Assembly: GCA_016936255.1 (NCBI GenBank)
Contig: JAFGYE010000095.1
Coordinates: 1-64,000 of the forward strand
Origin: Marinifilaceae bacterium
GTDB lineage: Bacteria > Bacteroidota > Bacteroidia > Bacteroidales > Marinifilaceae
DNA length: 64,000 nucleotides
Reading direction: 5' to 3'
Under the pieces are notes generated by a model. It made no database searches, was not told the origin of the DNA, and saw only the letters and a list, made by a program, of their open reading frames with translations. Below, piece after piece: positions 35,100 to 44,428 of the stretch (position 1 is the stretch's first letter; the number at the start of each line of letters is the position of its first letter). The translations under genes were made by a program, and so were the position numbers.

Positions 35100-36038
35100 T
35101 TATTCTGTTTTTGATTCCGGAGAAAATTTTTCCATCATCCAAATTAATAGAAATCCGGCAATAGCCAAAAGAATTGCAAATATCAATTGTGAATCCTGTT
35201 CAAGAATATTTGCGAATGTATTTGGCAGTATATTTTCCTGCAGCAATGGTTTTTCAACTCCGTGCCGGTCAATAAAGGTTGAGATTGTGTTTTTCCAGGG
35301 CCAAACTTTATTTAAAGATCCGATCATGAATCCGGAAAGCAAACCGATAGTCATGTTGTGGTATTTTTTTAACAGCCAGCTTAGCAGATTTGAGAAACTT
35401 AAGAGGCCTATTACAGCTCCGGCGCCAACTACAGCAACAACATCCAGTTTAAAAGAACTGATGGCATTTAGGATGTATTCATATTTGCCCAAAAGGAGCA
35501 ATATGAAGGCGCCTGATATTCCAGGTAAAATCATCGCACAAATTGCCAATGCTCCCGAAAGAAAGAGAAACCAGTAGGAGGTAGGGGTTTCTGCCGGGGT
35601 AACAACAGTTACCATATAGGCAATTCCGATACCAATAAGCATTGCTATAATAGTCCGTAATTTCCACTCTGTTATTTTACGGGCAACTACAATTGCAGAT
35701 GCAACAATCAACCCAAAGAAGAAAGACCAGATTAAAATCGGCTGTTCGGCAAGAAAATACTTGATGAGTTTCGCTAAGGACAAAAAGCTTAAAAAAATTC
35801 CGAAGATCAATGACAACAGAAAATTTCCGTTAACTGCCTGCCAGAATTCTTTCAGTTTGAATTGAAAGAGGAGTTTTACAGCACTTGCGTTAATGGATTT
35901 AATGCTGTTAATTAATTCCTCGTAAATACCGGTAATAAATGCGATTGTGCCGCCGGAAACTCCCGGTACAACATCTGCTGCTCCCATCCCCATTCCTTTA
36001 AAGGCAATAAGAAGGTAGTCTTTTATTTTTCTGGGCAT
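35100..36038 (-). CDS. DUF368 membrane protein, polyprenyl-phosphate transporter (PopT-type)
   Basis: This membrane protein of about 312 residues has the DUF368 signature KGMGMGAADVVPGVSGGTIAFITGIYEELI at its N-terminus and a second half-site ALAICAMILPGISGAFILLLLGKYEYI near residue 190, an internal repeat. DUF368 proteins have been shown to recycle undecaprenyl phosphate across the inner membrane, which supports peptidoglycan and surface-polysaccharide assembly. The ATG at 36038 (MPRKIKDYLLIAFKG) is preferred to 36080, because the extra 14 residues are polar and abut the stop of the upstream gene. Confidence 0.9.
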   Translation of the reverse strand: MPRKIKDYLLIAFKGMGMGAADVVPGVSGGTIAFITGIYEELINSIKSINASAVKLLFQFKLKEFWQAVNGNFLLSLIFGIFLSFLSLAKLIKYFLAEQPILIWSFFFGLIVASAIVVARKITEWKLRTIIAMLIGIGIAYMVTVVTPAETPTSYWFLFLSGALAICAMILPGISGAFILLLLGKYEYILNAISSFKLDVVAVVGAGAVIGLLSFSNLLSWLLKKYHNMTIGLLSGFMIGSLNKVWPWKNTISTFIDRHGVEKPLLQENILPNTFANILEQDSQLIFAILLAIAGFLLIWMMEKFSPESKTE

Positions 36039-36080
36039 AGTATAATTTTGTTGTGCTTGCTTTATTGGTCTCAAAGGCAA

Positions 36081-37484
36081 TTACTGATTTGCTTTGATTA
36101 GTTTGGTGAAGTTTTTATTTTTCTTCAATTCAGGAAATTGAATAAAGATGTCGTTAATGTTTTCAGAATCGATATCGATCGCTTGTCTGATATAATGTTC
36201 CGAAGACTTGATGTCACCCGTTATTGCATAGTAAGCCGCTAAATTACTTAGCAATTGAGGACAGTTTGGGGTTTGGGCAAGACTTTCCAACAATACATCA
36301 ATAGCTGTTTCTTCATTTTCATTTTGATGATAATATTCAGCGAGAGTTATTGGATAAGTGGTATCGAAAGGATCCAGATCAATCGCCTCTCTAAATGCCT
36401 GAACTGCCTTTTGAGGCGAGTTGGCTCTGGCGTAAGCTGATCCCAGGGCAAACCAATAGTCTGAATTGGTATCATCTAATTTTTTAGCTTTTTCAAGATA
36501 AACCAAACACTCATCAATTTTATCCTGATACATGAGTATTAGTCCCATTCCAAACCAAGGATCGGCTAAATTCTCATCAATTTTGATGGCTGTTTCGTAA
36601 TTGATTAAGGCTTGCTCGTATTCGTCCATTTTCTCAAAACATTCACCAATATACGAATAGGTTGAAGCGTGATCATCATCAAACTCCAGGTATTCGGTGT
36701 AGCATTTTATTGCGTCTTCGAAAAGTCCCTGATTAGCCAGAGCATTGGCTTTGTTAAAATAGGCTTTGCTATGCTGCTCATTTACCGTTAGTGCAAATTC
36801 GTAGGCTTCAACAGCTTTTGGGAAATTCCCCATGCGGTTGAAAATGATTCCCAGATTGTACCAGGCGTTGTCTGAGAAAGGGTTTAGCTCTAAAAATTGC
36901 TCATAAGCCGCGATGCTTTGATCGTCCTCACCAATTTTCTCATAACAATAACCTAATTCAAAAAGAACTTCTGAATCTTCTTCGTCCAGTTCCAGTGCTT
37001 CTTCCAAATAATCTATCGCAAGGTCGAACTGACTCAATTGCTCGAAAGCAAGTGCAATTCTGAAAAGTAAATCTTCACGATTCTCATAACTTATCTGGAG
37101 AGCCTTATCGAATTGTATTTTGGCAAGCTCAGGTTTTCCTAAATGGTTGTATATATTCCCTTTAAGTAAAAGGATCTCCTTGTTGGAAGATTCGATACCC
37201 TGTATGTGCTTTAAAATGGAAAGTGCTTCGAGATACTGTTCCCGGTCAACTAAAATCTGAGCTTTTTTAATTTGGAGAGAAATGGCACCGGGGTGCTGTT
37301 TATTAGCAATATTAGAAACTTTTACAGCTTCTAAAAGATTGCCCTTCTCAGTATAGTGATCAATGATGCTTTCAAATTCATGAACATCGAAATAGTAAAG
37401 CGTCTCAGCTTTAATCATTTCTTCGAACCGGCCTACCAAAGTAAGCGCATCATCATCAAGATAGTTTTCTGTATTCTCTATCAT
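36081..37484 (-). CDS. TPR-repeat protein
   Basis: This 467-residue cytoplasmic protein is built almost entirely of tetratricopeptide repeats, about eleven units. Examples are EVLFELGYCYEKIGEDDQSI, NAWYNLGIIFNRMGNFPKAV, KAYFNKANALANQGLFEDAI, STYSYIGECFEKMDEYEQAL and DYWFALGSAYARANSPQKAV. There is no signal peptide. It precedes DUF368 and aroE on the same strand with practically no gap. TPR arrays serve as protein scaffolds; its partner is unknown. A good promoter lies just upstream. Confidence 0.9.
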   Translation of the reverse strand: MIENTENYLDDDALTLVGRFEEMIKAETLYYFDVHEFESIIDHYTEKGNLLEAVKVSNIANKQHPGAISLQIKKAQILVDREQYLEALSILKHIQGIESSNKEILLLKGNIYNHLGKPELAKIQFDKALQISYENREDLLFRIALAFEQLSQFDLAIDYLEEALELDEEDSEVLFELGYCYEKIGEDDQSIAAYEQFLELNPFSDNAWYNLGIIFNRMGNFPKAVEAYEFALTVNEQHSKAYFNKANALANQGLFEDAIKCYTEYLEFDDDHASTYSYIGECFEKMDEYEQALINYETAIKIDENLADPWFGMGLILMYQDKIDECLVYLEKAKKLDDTNSDYWFALGSAYARANSPQKAVQAFREAIDLDPFDTTYPITLAEYYHQNENEETAIDVLLESLAQTPNCPQLLSNLAAYYAITGDIKSSEHYIRQAIDIDSENINDIFIQFPELKKNKNFTKLIKANQ

Positions 37485-37512
37485 CTATCAAATTAAAATG
37501 ATTATTGCACTG

Positions 37513-37543
37513 CAAAAATAGGATTAATTTTAAAATATTCAAG
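37513..37543 (-). promoter_or_regulatory. promoter of the TPR-DUF368-aroE operon
   Basis: On the minus strand, CTTG (37543-37540), a 19-nt spacer and TATTTTTG (37520-37513) fit the consensus with one -33 mismatch. It lies about 30 bp before the TPR start codon. Confidence 0.65.
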
Positions 37544-37605
37544 ATGTAAGATATTAACAAAAGTTAATCCGATTTTCTGTTTTTACAGGATTTTGTCCAA
37601 AACAA

Positions 37606-37629
37606 ACGGCCTCTTATCAGGAGGCCGTT
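37606..37629 (-). terminator. terminator of the DUF4301 gene
   Basis: AACGGCCTC (37606-37614) pairs with GAGGCCGTT (37621-37629), loop 6 nt, followed on the minus strand by TGTTTTGG. It lies 6 bp after the stop at 37635. Confidence 0.75.
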
Positions 37630-37634
37630 GTTAA

Positions 37635-39191
37635 TTATAAATTGCGATGTTCAATTCTAAGCAAATCAAATACTGTTTTAACAGGATTAAAAGTAACGAT
37701 TGGGACTTCTACAAACACAGAATTCCAATCAGACATGGCACCATTCCACAAACCTGGCAATTCCATGGCTTTAAGATCACTGCCATTGTGTGATTTTTGA
37801 GAGATGAAACCGGTTTGTTTATCAACAAACAAATTCAAATCAAATTTATTCCCCTTGTAGTCTTTAATTCCACAAACCAAATCTACAGGGTTAAAGTGAG
37901 TGGAGCGTTCCAAAATATTAGTTTGGCGGACGTCTTGTTTGTCAATCTGCGACCCTTCAACAATTTGAAGAGAAACAGATCCATCTGAATTTCTTGACCA
38001 AAATGGCCCTCCACCAGGTTCACCTTCATTCTTAACCATACCACAGACACGAATAGGACGGTTGAATTTGGAAAACAGGTATTTCTTCAGTTTTTCAGGA
38101 TCTTCGATTTTAAGACTGGCCGGTGCTTTTGTGCAAAGTTTATCTTCTAAAAAGGCAAGCATTTCATCAAGAGTGTTCTGCGAAATGTTTTTGTCCTCTT
38201 CAAGAATTCTTAAGTAGTCAAAAATAAATGATTGGCGTTCCAGAAGAATGCCTGCCAAAACTTTTTTGAATTTATAAGTTATTTCCTTTAAGCGATCAGG
38301 AACAACATTGTCAATATTTTTAATGAAAACGATATCAGCATTCAGCTCATTCAAATTTTCAATCAACGCACCATGTCCACCCGGACGAAACAGGATCGTG
38401 CCGTCTTCGTTTCGGAATGGTTCATTGTTCATATCAACAGCAATGGTGTCGGTTGATGATTTTTGAACCGAATAAGTTACATTTAGTTTGCCGTTATATT
38501 TCTCTTCAAAAGTCTTTTTGGTTTTTTCTAAACGATCTTCAAATAGTTCTTTGTGATCTTCTGATACCGTAAGATGAATTTGTGCATCTCCTTTGGAGTT
38601 TTTAGCGTAATTTAGAGTCTCAACCAAATGTTCCTCAAAAGCTGTTCTGGAAAAATGTTTGTACCTGTGGAATTTCAACAATCCCTTAGGAAGACTGGCA
38701 TAATTAAGACCTTTTCGTGTTAGGAGCATGGCCAGAATTTGCTTGAATTGATTTTTATCAATCATCTTCTCCAAATCCATATTGTTTTCCGAAACAATAT
38801 TTCGAAGATCGCCATAGAAAGCAAAATCTTCAATTCTGTCAAAGAAGTTAAACATGGTTTCCGGTCCTTTGTGACAAAGGAATTTTAGGTATTCATCTTC
38901 GGTGTCCTGATAAGTGTTCAAAAAATCGTACAGCGATTTAAACATTCTGGTGGCGGCGCCCGAAGCAGGAACAAATTTTAGCAATGAAAGGTTTTTGACA
39001 TGTGCTGTAAACACTTCTTGATAAATATCCTGTTCATCATCACCAATTTGCAATATTCCGTCATCAATTGTGGCAGGCTTCTTTAATTTCATTTTAGGAA
39101 AACCAGTCCTGAAGTTGTTTAGTTGTTCTTCAATGGTTTTAATATCAATGGCTTTGGCCTTGAATTGAGATTGGTCTTGTTTTGAAAACAT
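37635..39191 (-). CDS. DUF4301 family protein
   Basis: This 518-residue protein fits DUF4301, a Bacteroidota family without known function. Recognisable segments are LLKFVPASGAATRMFKSLYDFL near residue 70 and FRPGGHGALIENLNELNADIVFIKNIDNV near 265-295, which looks like a nucleotide-sugar pyrophosphorylase-type fold. RVCGMVKNEGEPGGGPFW near 385 is also present. The G-rich N-terminal loop and KNIDN segment suggest nucleotidyltransferase ancestry, but this is inference. No signal peptide. It is monocistronic with its own terminator. Confidence 0.85.
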   Translation of the reverse strand: MFSKQDQSQFKAKAIDIKTIEEQLNNFRTGFPKMKLKKPATIDDGILQIGDDEQDIYQEVFTAHVKNLSLLKFVPASGAATRMFKSLYDFLNTYQDTEDEYLKFLCHKGPETMFNFFDRIEDFAFYGDLRNIVSENNMDLEKMIDKNQFKQILAMLLTRKGLNYASLPKGLLKFHRYKHFSRTAFEEHLVETLNYAKNSKGDAQIHLTVSEDHKELFEDRLEKTKKTFEEKYNGKLNVTYSVQKSSTDTIAVDMNNEPFRNEDGTILFRPGGHGALIENLNELNADIVFIKNIDNVVPDRLKEITYKFKKVLAGILLERQSFIFDYLRILEEDKNISQNTLDEMLAFLEDKLCTKAPASLKIEDPEKLKKYLFSKFNRPIRVCGMVKNEGEPGGGPFWSRNSDGSVSLQIVEGSQIDKQDVRQTNILERSTHFNPVDLVCGIKDYKGNKFDLNLFVDKQTGFISQKSHNGSDLKAMELPGLWNGAMSDWNSVFVEVPIVTFNPVKTVFDLLRIEHRNL

Positions 39192-39450
39192 GTTTAAAGT
39201 TTTAATAAAGTGTCACAGGCAATATAAAGAATACTTTCTATAAATGAAACGCTCATTCTATTAAATAAAAAAAATACTTATGCAATGCTTTGCAGTTTTG
39301 AATGTAAAAATACAATTATAGTAGGGATTTAATGTTTCAATAATGCAGTAATTTTTGGAAGAAACCTGCATGACAGCATTTTAATTTTGAATTCTGTCTG
39401 ATTCTTCAGCTGGCAACTTATCTTGATGAATTCCAATTAATGTGAATCAA

Positions 39451-39481
39451 TTTACTGGAATCAATTTCTTTTGTATTTTTG
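39451..39481 (+). promoter_or_regulatory. promoter of the TIGR01212-type radical SAM gene
   Basis: TTTA (39451-39454), a 19-nt spacer and TATTTTTG (39474-39481) fit the consensus with one mismatch. It lies 18 bp before the ATG at 39500. The rest of the 308-bp gap from 39192 shows nothing else. Confidence 0.65.
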
Positions 39482-39499
39482 CGCTAAATTTAAATAGGT

Positions 39500-40453
39500 A
39501 TGACAGATAAGCAATTTCAGTGGGGGAATAATAAAAGATATAATGATTTTCCAAGTTCATTTAAAAGACGTTTCTCGGAACGAATTCAAAAAATATCAAT
39601 AGATGCTGGTTTTACTTGTCCCAACCGTGATGGAAGCAAAGGAATAGGTGGTTGTACCTATTGCAATAACAATAGTTTTAATCCGGCTTATTGTAGTCCT
39701 AAAAAAACAATCACAGAGCAAATCCTATTGGGGATTGATTTTTTCAACAGCAAATACAAAGCTCAGTATTATCTGGCTTATTTTCAGGCTTATTCAAATA
39801 CTTATGGATCACTTGATCATTTAAAGCAAATTTACGGGGAGGCTTTGTCTCATGATAAAGTAGTTGGTTTGGTTATTGGTACCCGACCCGACTGTGTTTC
39901 CGATTCTCTTTTGAGTTATCTGGAAGAATTGGCAAAAGATTATTATATCAGTATTGAGTATGGTGTCGAATCATTGAATGACCGTGCTTTGGAAGCTATA
40001 AATCGTGGGCATTCCTATCAGGAAGCGGAAAAAACCATAATGAGAACTTCGGGGCGTGGAATTCATATTGGAGCCCATTTGGTGAACGGCCTTCCGTTCG
40101 ATACACCGCAAATGATGATTGATCATGCTGTGAAATTATCAAACCTGCCAATTGATACGCTTAAAATGCATCAGCTGCAAATTCTCAATCATACAATAAT
40201 GGCCAAAGAATATGAGGTGGAACCTGAGAAGTTCTATTTGTTCGAAATGGAGGAGTATTTGGATTTTGTTGTCGATGTGATTGAGAGAATCAATCCAAGG
40301 GTAAGTTTGGAACGGTTCATAAATCAGGCGCCAAAAGGATGGTTGATAGCACCGAAGTGGGGCGTTAAGAATTTTGAGTTTGTTGATAAACTAGACAAGA
40401 GGTTGGTGGAAAGAAACTCTTGGCAGGGAAAATTATTTAAGGAAATTGAATGA
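39500..40453 (+). CDS. TIGR01212-family radical SAM protein (YhcC-like)
   Basis: This 317-residue radical SAM enzyme has the cluster-binding pattern in FTCPNRDGSKGIGGCTYCNN (about residues 38-57), the wide spacing typical of the YhcC subfamily. YLAYFQAYSNTYG, VIGTRPDCV, YISIEYGVESLNDRAL and GAHLVNGLPFDT follow in the usual order. The reaction is not established in this subfamily. Its stop codon abuts the stop of the convergent TPR lipoprotein gene (TGA|TCA at 40451-40456) with no gap at all. Confidence 0.93.
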   Translation: MTDKQFQWGNNKRYNDFPSSFKRRFSERIQKISIDAGFTCPNRDGSKGIGGCTYCNNNSFNPAYCSPKKTITEQILLGIDFFNSKYKAQYYLAYFQAYSNTYGSLDHLKQIYGEALSHDKVVGLVIGTRPDCVSDSLLSYLEELAKDYYISIEYGVESLNDRALEAINRGHSYQEAEKTIMRTSGRGIHIGAHLVNGLPFDTPQMMIDHAVKLSNLPIDTLKMHQLQILNHTIMAKEYEVEPEKFYLFEMEEYLDFVVDVIERINPRVSLERFINQAPKGWLIAPKWGVKNFEFVDKLDKRLVERNSWQGKLFKEIE

Positions 40454-41182
40454 TCAACCGGTAATTTCCCTGAGTACGTTAGTCGCTTTTTTAAACCCTA
40501 ATTTTTCTGATTGTTTGATGTCTGAGATGGCCGCTTCTTTATTGCCGTTTTTCAAATTGGCAATTCCCCGGGCGAAGTAGGCCCGTTCCAATTTGCTGTC
40601 AATTTTTATTGCCTTGTCATAGTATTTTATTGCCTTGGTGTATTGTTCCAGGCAATCCAGCGCAACCGCTTTGTTGTAGTACACACCCGAAGAGTTTAGG
40701 CCATATTTTATAGCCAAATTATAATCAGTTACTGCTCCGGAGTAATCTTTGATGTAGTACCTGCAAATGCCGCGAAAATGCAATGCTTGAATGTTTCTGG
40801 GGTTTATGGTGAGTAAATGATTGTAGTCTTTAATCGCTGCCTCATATTTCTTTTGATTTTCAAAGAGAATTGCTCTGTTGAAATAGGTCTCTTCATCAAA
40901 TTTTTGTTTCGAGATCACAAAATTCAAATCATTAATTGCTTCTCTGTTTTTGTTCAGGAAAGAGTAACAGATTGCTCTGTTGTAATAGGCCGGAAGGTAG
41001 TTTTTATCTTCTTTAACAATTGCAGAAAATTCTTTAACAGCTTCAGTATATTTCTGTTTTTTCATCAATTCAATGGCATTGCCATTGGCTCTGTCTGCCT
41101 GGTTTTTGTTGCACCCGAAAACAATAAAAACGAGAATAATCAGTGTAACAACAGTAGAAGTTCGTAAGTAAAATTTAGTCAT
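40454..41182 (-). CDS. TPR-repeat lipoprotein
   Basis: This 242-residue protein begins with a lipoprotein signal (VVTLIILVFIVFGC, lipidated Cys near residue 24), then about six TPR units such as AIELMKKQKYTEAVKEFSAI, LPAYYNRAICYSFLNKNREA and SGVYYNKAVALDCLEQYTKA. The likely location is the periplasmic face of a membrane. The partner is unknown. It ends exactly where the convergent radical SAM gene ends. Confidence 0.88.
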   Translation of the reverse strand: MTKFYLRTSTVVTLIILVFIVFGCNKNQADRANGNAIELMKKQKYTEAVKEFSAIVKEDKNYLPAYYNRAICYSFLNKNREAINDLNFVISKQKFDEETYFNRAILFENQKKYEAAIKDYNHLLTINPRNIQALHFRGICRYYIKDYSGAVTDYNLAIKYGLNSSGVYYNKAVALDCLEQYTKAIKYYDKAIKIDSKLERAYFARGIANLKNGNKEAAISDIKQSEKLGFKKATNVLREITG

Positions 41183-41226
41183 GCAAAGTAGTTAGAGTTG
41201 GTTTCTCCAATATACGCAAATAAATA

Positions 41227-41248
41227 GAAGAGGCATTCAAACCTCTTC
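41227..41248 (-). terminator. weak terminator after the YgiQ-family gene
   Basis: GAAGAGG (41227-41233) pairs with CCTCTTC (41242-41248) around an 8-nt loop; on the minus strand TATTTATTT follows. It lies between the YgiQ-family stop (41284) and the TPR lipoprotein start (41182). Confidence 0.5.
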
Positions 41249-41283
41249 ATATTTGTTATAAACAGCTGCTTATAGTTGCTTAA

Positions 41284-43119
41284 CTATTTAAAAAGTTTGG
41301 TCAGCATGTCTTTTTTGCCCATTTTTATCAATTCAGTTTTTATCGCTTCGCGATACTCTTTTTTGTACCAGAACAGAAATTTTCGTTGTGCCAGCTTTTC
41401 CTTTTCACTCTTGGCCGTAAATACCTTTTTTAATGTGTAGGGATGGTAACCAGAGTAGTAGATTACTGTAGCAACAGTCATTGGTGTTGGGGTAAAATCC
41501 TGAACTTGTTCCAGTTTAAAATCAAGTTCTTTTGTTTTTACAGCAAGGTCGGCCATATCAGTTGGCTGACTTCCCGGGTGACTTGAAATAAAGTATGGAA
41601 TTAGTTGCTGGTTCAAACCTTCCTTTTTGTTGATGTCGTCGAACAAAGCCTTCAGTTTGTAAAATAAATTAAAGGATGGTTTTCTCATCATATTCAAAAC
41701 ATCATCGGAAGTATGCTCCGGAGCAACTTTTAATCTTCCCGACACATGATTTTTAATCAATTCGGTAGCATATTCCCGGTTCGATTTATTTATTTTATCA
41801 TCTTTAGTCTGATGTAGAATAAGGTCATAACGAATACCGCTGCCAACGAACGATTTCTTAACTCCCGGAACCTGATCAACCTTTTTGTAAATGTCAAGCA
41901 TTGCCTGATGATTTGTGTTCAGGTTTGGACAAACATCCGGGTGAATGCACGAAGGTCTTCTGCAGGTTTTGCAGATCGATTCGAAAATCCCCTTCATTTG
42001 GTACATATTGGCAGAAGGGCCTCCTAAATCTGAAAGATAACCTTTAAAATCGGGCATCTTTGTAATGTTTTCAACCTCTTTCAATATCGATTTTTCAGAT
42101 CGGTTGGCAATAAATTTTCCCTGATGGGCAGATATGGTACAGAATGAACAGCCTCCAAAACATCCTCTGTGCATGTTTACCGAGAATTTAATCATATCAA
42201 AAGCAGGAATCTTTTTGTCTTTGTATCGCGGATGCGGCAATCGGGTATAGGGAAGGTCGTAAACTTCATCCATTTCCTTTTCGTTCATCACCGGGTACGG
42301 AGGATTCACAACAATGGTCTGATCTTTATAGTCTTGAGTGAGTTTCTTTGCCATCATTGCATTCGATTCCATCTCAATGTACCGAAAGTTACTTGCGAAT
42401 TTTTTCTTGTCGTTCAGGCAATCTTCATGTGAATAGAGTTTCTGATCCTGCCACGTTTTCTTTGTGGGATAAACTTCATCTTGGGCAACAAGAAAAGACG
42501 TTTGTGGAATATTAGTCAAAGAATAAAATGGTACTCCTTTTTTTGTTAGGCGAACAATTTCTTTTAAGGGTTTTTCGCCCATTCCATAAACCAATAAATC
42601 GGCATTGCTTTCGCAAAGGATGCTTGGTTTCAGTTCATTATCCCAATAATCGTAATGAGTTACCCTCCTTAATGAAGCTTCAATTCCTCCAATTAGTATG
42701 GGGGTGTCAGGGTATAGTTTTTTCAGAATCTGAGAATAAACTATTGTGGGACGATCAGGTCTTTGGCCGTGTCTGCCATCGGGTGTATAAGCGTCATCAT
42801 GCCGCAATCTTCTGTTCGCGGTATAATGATTGACCATAGAATCCATATTGCCTGCTGTCACTCCAAAGAATAATTTAGGCTGTCCGAGTTTCTTAAAGTC
42901 ACGTAAATCATCACGCCAGTTTGGTTGTGGCACAATAGCAACTTTCAGGCCTTCGTTTTCCAGAACCCGTCCAATAACAGCAGCTCCAAACGAAGGGTGA
43001 TCAATGTAGGCATCACCGCTGAATAGAATTACATCCAATTCTTCCCAACCTCTTTCTTTTACTTCCTTAGCCGATGTTGGAAGCCACTTATCTATGTACA
43101 GTTTGTTGTTCTCAGTCAT
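41284..43119 (-). CDS. YgiQ-family radical SAM protein
   Basis: This 611-residue radical SAM protein has the YgiQ architecture: an N-terminal cobalamin-like region with VILFSGDAYIDHPSFGAAVIGRVLE, FFGVTAGNMDSMVNHYTANRR and LIGGIEASLRR, then HRGCFGGCSFCTISAHQGK near residue 320 with the CxxxCxxC cluster motif. A second cysteine group follows (CKTCRRPSCIHPDVCPN near 395). Function is unresolved in the family. It has a good promoter 18 bp upstream and is monocistronic. Confidence 0.94.
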   Translation of the reverse strand: MTENNKLYIDKWLPTSAKEVKERGWEELDVILFSGDAYIDHPSFGAAVIGRVLENEGLKVAIVPQPNWRDDLRDFKKLGQPKLFFGVTAGNMDSMVNHYTANRRLRHDDAYTPDGRHGQRPDRPTIVYSQILKKLYPDTPILIGGIEASLRRVTHYDYWDNELKPSILCESNADLLVYGMGEKPLKEIVRLTKKGVPFYSLTNIPQTSFLVAQDEVYPTKKTWQDQKLYSHEDCLNDKKKFASNFRYIEMESNAMMAKKLTQDYKDQTIVVNPPYPVMNEKEMDEVYDLPYTRLPHPRYKDKKIPAFDMIKFSVNMHRGCFGGCSFCTISAHQGKFIANRSEKSILKEVENITKMPDFKGYLSDLGGPSANMYQMKGIFESICKTCRRPSCIHPDVCPNLNTNHQAMLDIYKKVDQVPGVKKSFVGSGIRYDLILHQTKDDKINKSNREYATELIKNHVSGRLKVAPEHTSDDVLNMMRKPSFNLFYKLKALFDDINKKEGLNQQLIPYFISSHPGSQPTDMADLAVKTKELDFKLEQVQDFTPTPMTVATVIYYSGYHPYTLKKVFTAKSEKEKLAQRKFLFWYKKEYREAIKTELIKMGKKDMLTKLFK

Positions 43120-43136
43120 ATGTCTTAAAATTATTG

Positions 43137-43167
43137 CAAAGATAGTATTATTTATAAAGATTTTAAA
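43137..43167 (-). promoter_or_regulatory. promoter of the YgiQ-family gene
   Basis: On the minus strand, TTTA (43167-43164), a 19-nt spacer and TATCTTTG (43144-43137) fit the consensus with one mismatch, just before the start at 43119. Confidence 0.65.
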
Positions 43168-43269
43168 GAAGGATTTTTATCTCAGCAAATAATAAATTTC
43201 GCAGCAATTAAAAATGCGTCGTTTGTTGTTTGATTAAGGCTGAATAATTGATGTATATTGCGGCATGGC

Positions 43270-43300
43270 TTTGTGATATTGATACCTTGAAGTATCTTTG
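43270..43300 (+). promoter_or_regulatory. promoter of the PHP phosphatase gene
   Basis: TTTG (43270-43273), a 19-nt spacer and TATCTTTG (43293-43300) match the consensus exactly. The transcript would begin near 43306, which fixes the start codon at 43320. Confidence 0.75.
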
Positions 43301-43319
43301 CCTGACTAAAATCAGACAG

Positions 43320-44159
43320 ATGAATTATTTTTCATACCACACCCACACGATCTTTTGCGATGGTAAAAACACAGCGGAAGAATTTGTTGAAAGAGCTATA
43401 GAGCTTGGTTTGAATGCAATCGGATTTTCTTCTCATGCACCATTGGCGCAAAATGAGCCGTGGAGTATGCCATTGCAAAGCTTAAAGGAATACACGGCTG
43501 AAGTGGAGGCCTTGAAGCAAAAGTACCGGTCAAAAATACAGATTTACCTGTCTTTGGAGATTGACTATATTCCCGAAGCGACAAAATCTTTTAAGGAGTT
43601 GAAAAAAGAGGCTGGCTTGGATTATACAATCGGTTCGGTTCATCTGGTGAAAGCTAAGTCTGATTCCGGGTTTTGGTTTCTTGATGGACCGGATACAAAC
43701 TACATTCATGGCATTGAGGTTTTGTTTGACGGGGATGTTCAAAAAGCTGTCACAGCTTATTACAATCAGATCATTGAAATGATTGAAACTCAGAAACCAG
43801 ATATTGTCGGGCATGTTGATAAGGTGAAAATGAACAATAAAGGCCGGTTTTTTTCTGAAAATGAGAAATGGTATGTTGATTTGTTGGATCAGACAATTAA
43901 AGCGATCAGGAATTCCGGAACTATCGTTGAAGTCAATACCAGAGGGATTTACAAGAAAAAGTCTGATTCGTTTTTCCCTGATTCCTATTTTTTGAGAGAA
44001 TGTAAAAAGTATGCGGTACCTGTTACAATCAGCACCGATGCTCATCAGCTGGATGAATTGGTTTCAGGATTCGATTCAGCTGTGAGTTTGCTCAAAGATA
44101 TTGGGTTTGAGTCAGTTCGTGTTTTTGTTGATGGGTGCTGGCAGGATCAGTCATTGTAA
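43320..44159 (+). CDS. histidinol-phosphatase-like PHP protein
   Basis: This is a PHP-domain phosphoesterase of about 279 residues, most similar to HisK-type histidinol-phosphatases. MNYFSYHTHTIFCDG gives the first metal motif, GFSSHAPL follows, and then SLEIDYIP, GSVHLV, IVGHVDKVKMN and STDAHQLDEL. The start is the ATG at 43320: an upstream in-frame ATG at 43248 lies before the promoter and would add 24 unlikely residues. No other histidine genes are nearby, so the substrate is not certain. Confidence 0.9.
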   Translation: MNYFSYHTHTIFCDGKNTAEEFVERAIELGLNAIGFSSHAPLAQNEPWSMPLQSLKEYTAEVEALKQKYRSKIQIYLSLEIDYIPEATKSFKELKKEAGLDYTIGSVHLVKAKSDSGFWFLDGPDTNYIHGIEVLFDGDVQKAVTAYYNQIIEMIETQKPDIVGHVDKVKMNNKGRFFSENEKWYVDLLDQTIKAIRNSGTIVEVNTRGIYKKKSDSFFPDSYFLRECKKYAVPVTISTDAHQLDELVSGFDSAVSLLKDIGFESVRVFVDGCWQDQSL

Positions 44160-44428
44160 TTAACAGTAATTATTTAGTTTTTTTAATTGAATAATGAACC
44201 GGAGTATTGATAAATAATACTATTTTTATCCGGTTGAAAAGGTCTGATACTTTGGGCTCGGTTAAGGGGGCTGAACAATGCGGGCTTTTTTGAAAATAGT
44301 AATGACTTTGAAACAAAAAAAATATAGATAAATACCAATTCATTCTATCGTCTTAATTTGGATGGTAATTGATTTGGTTTGTCACTCCCGGTATTTATCG
44401 GGACAACCTTTTTAGAACGTATTTACAT

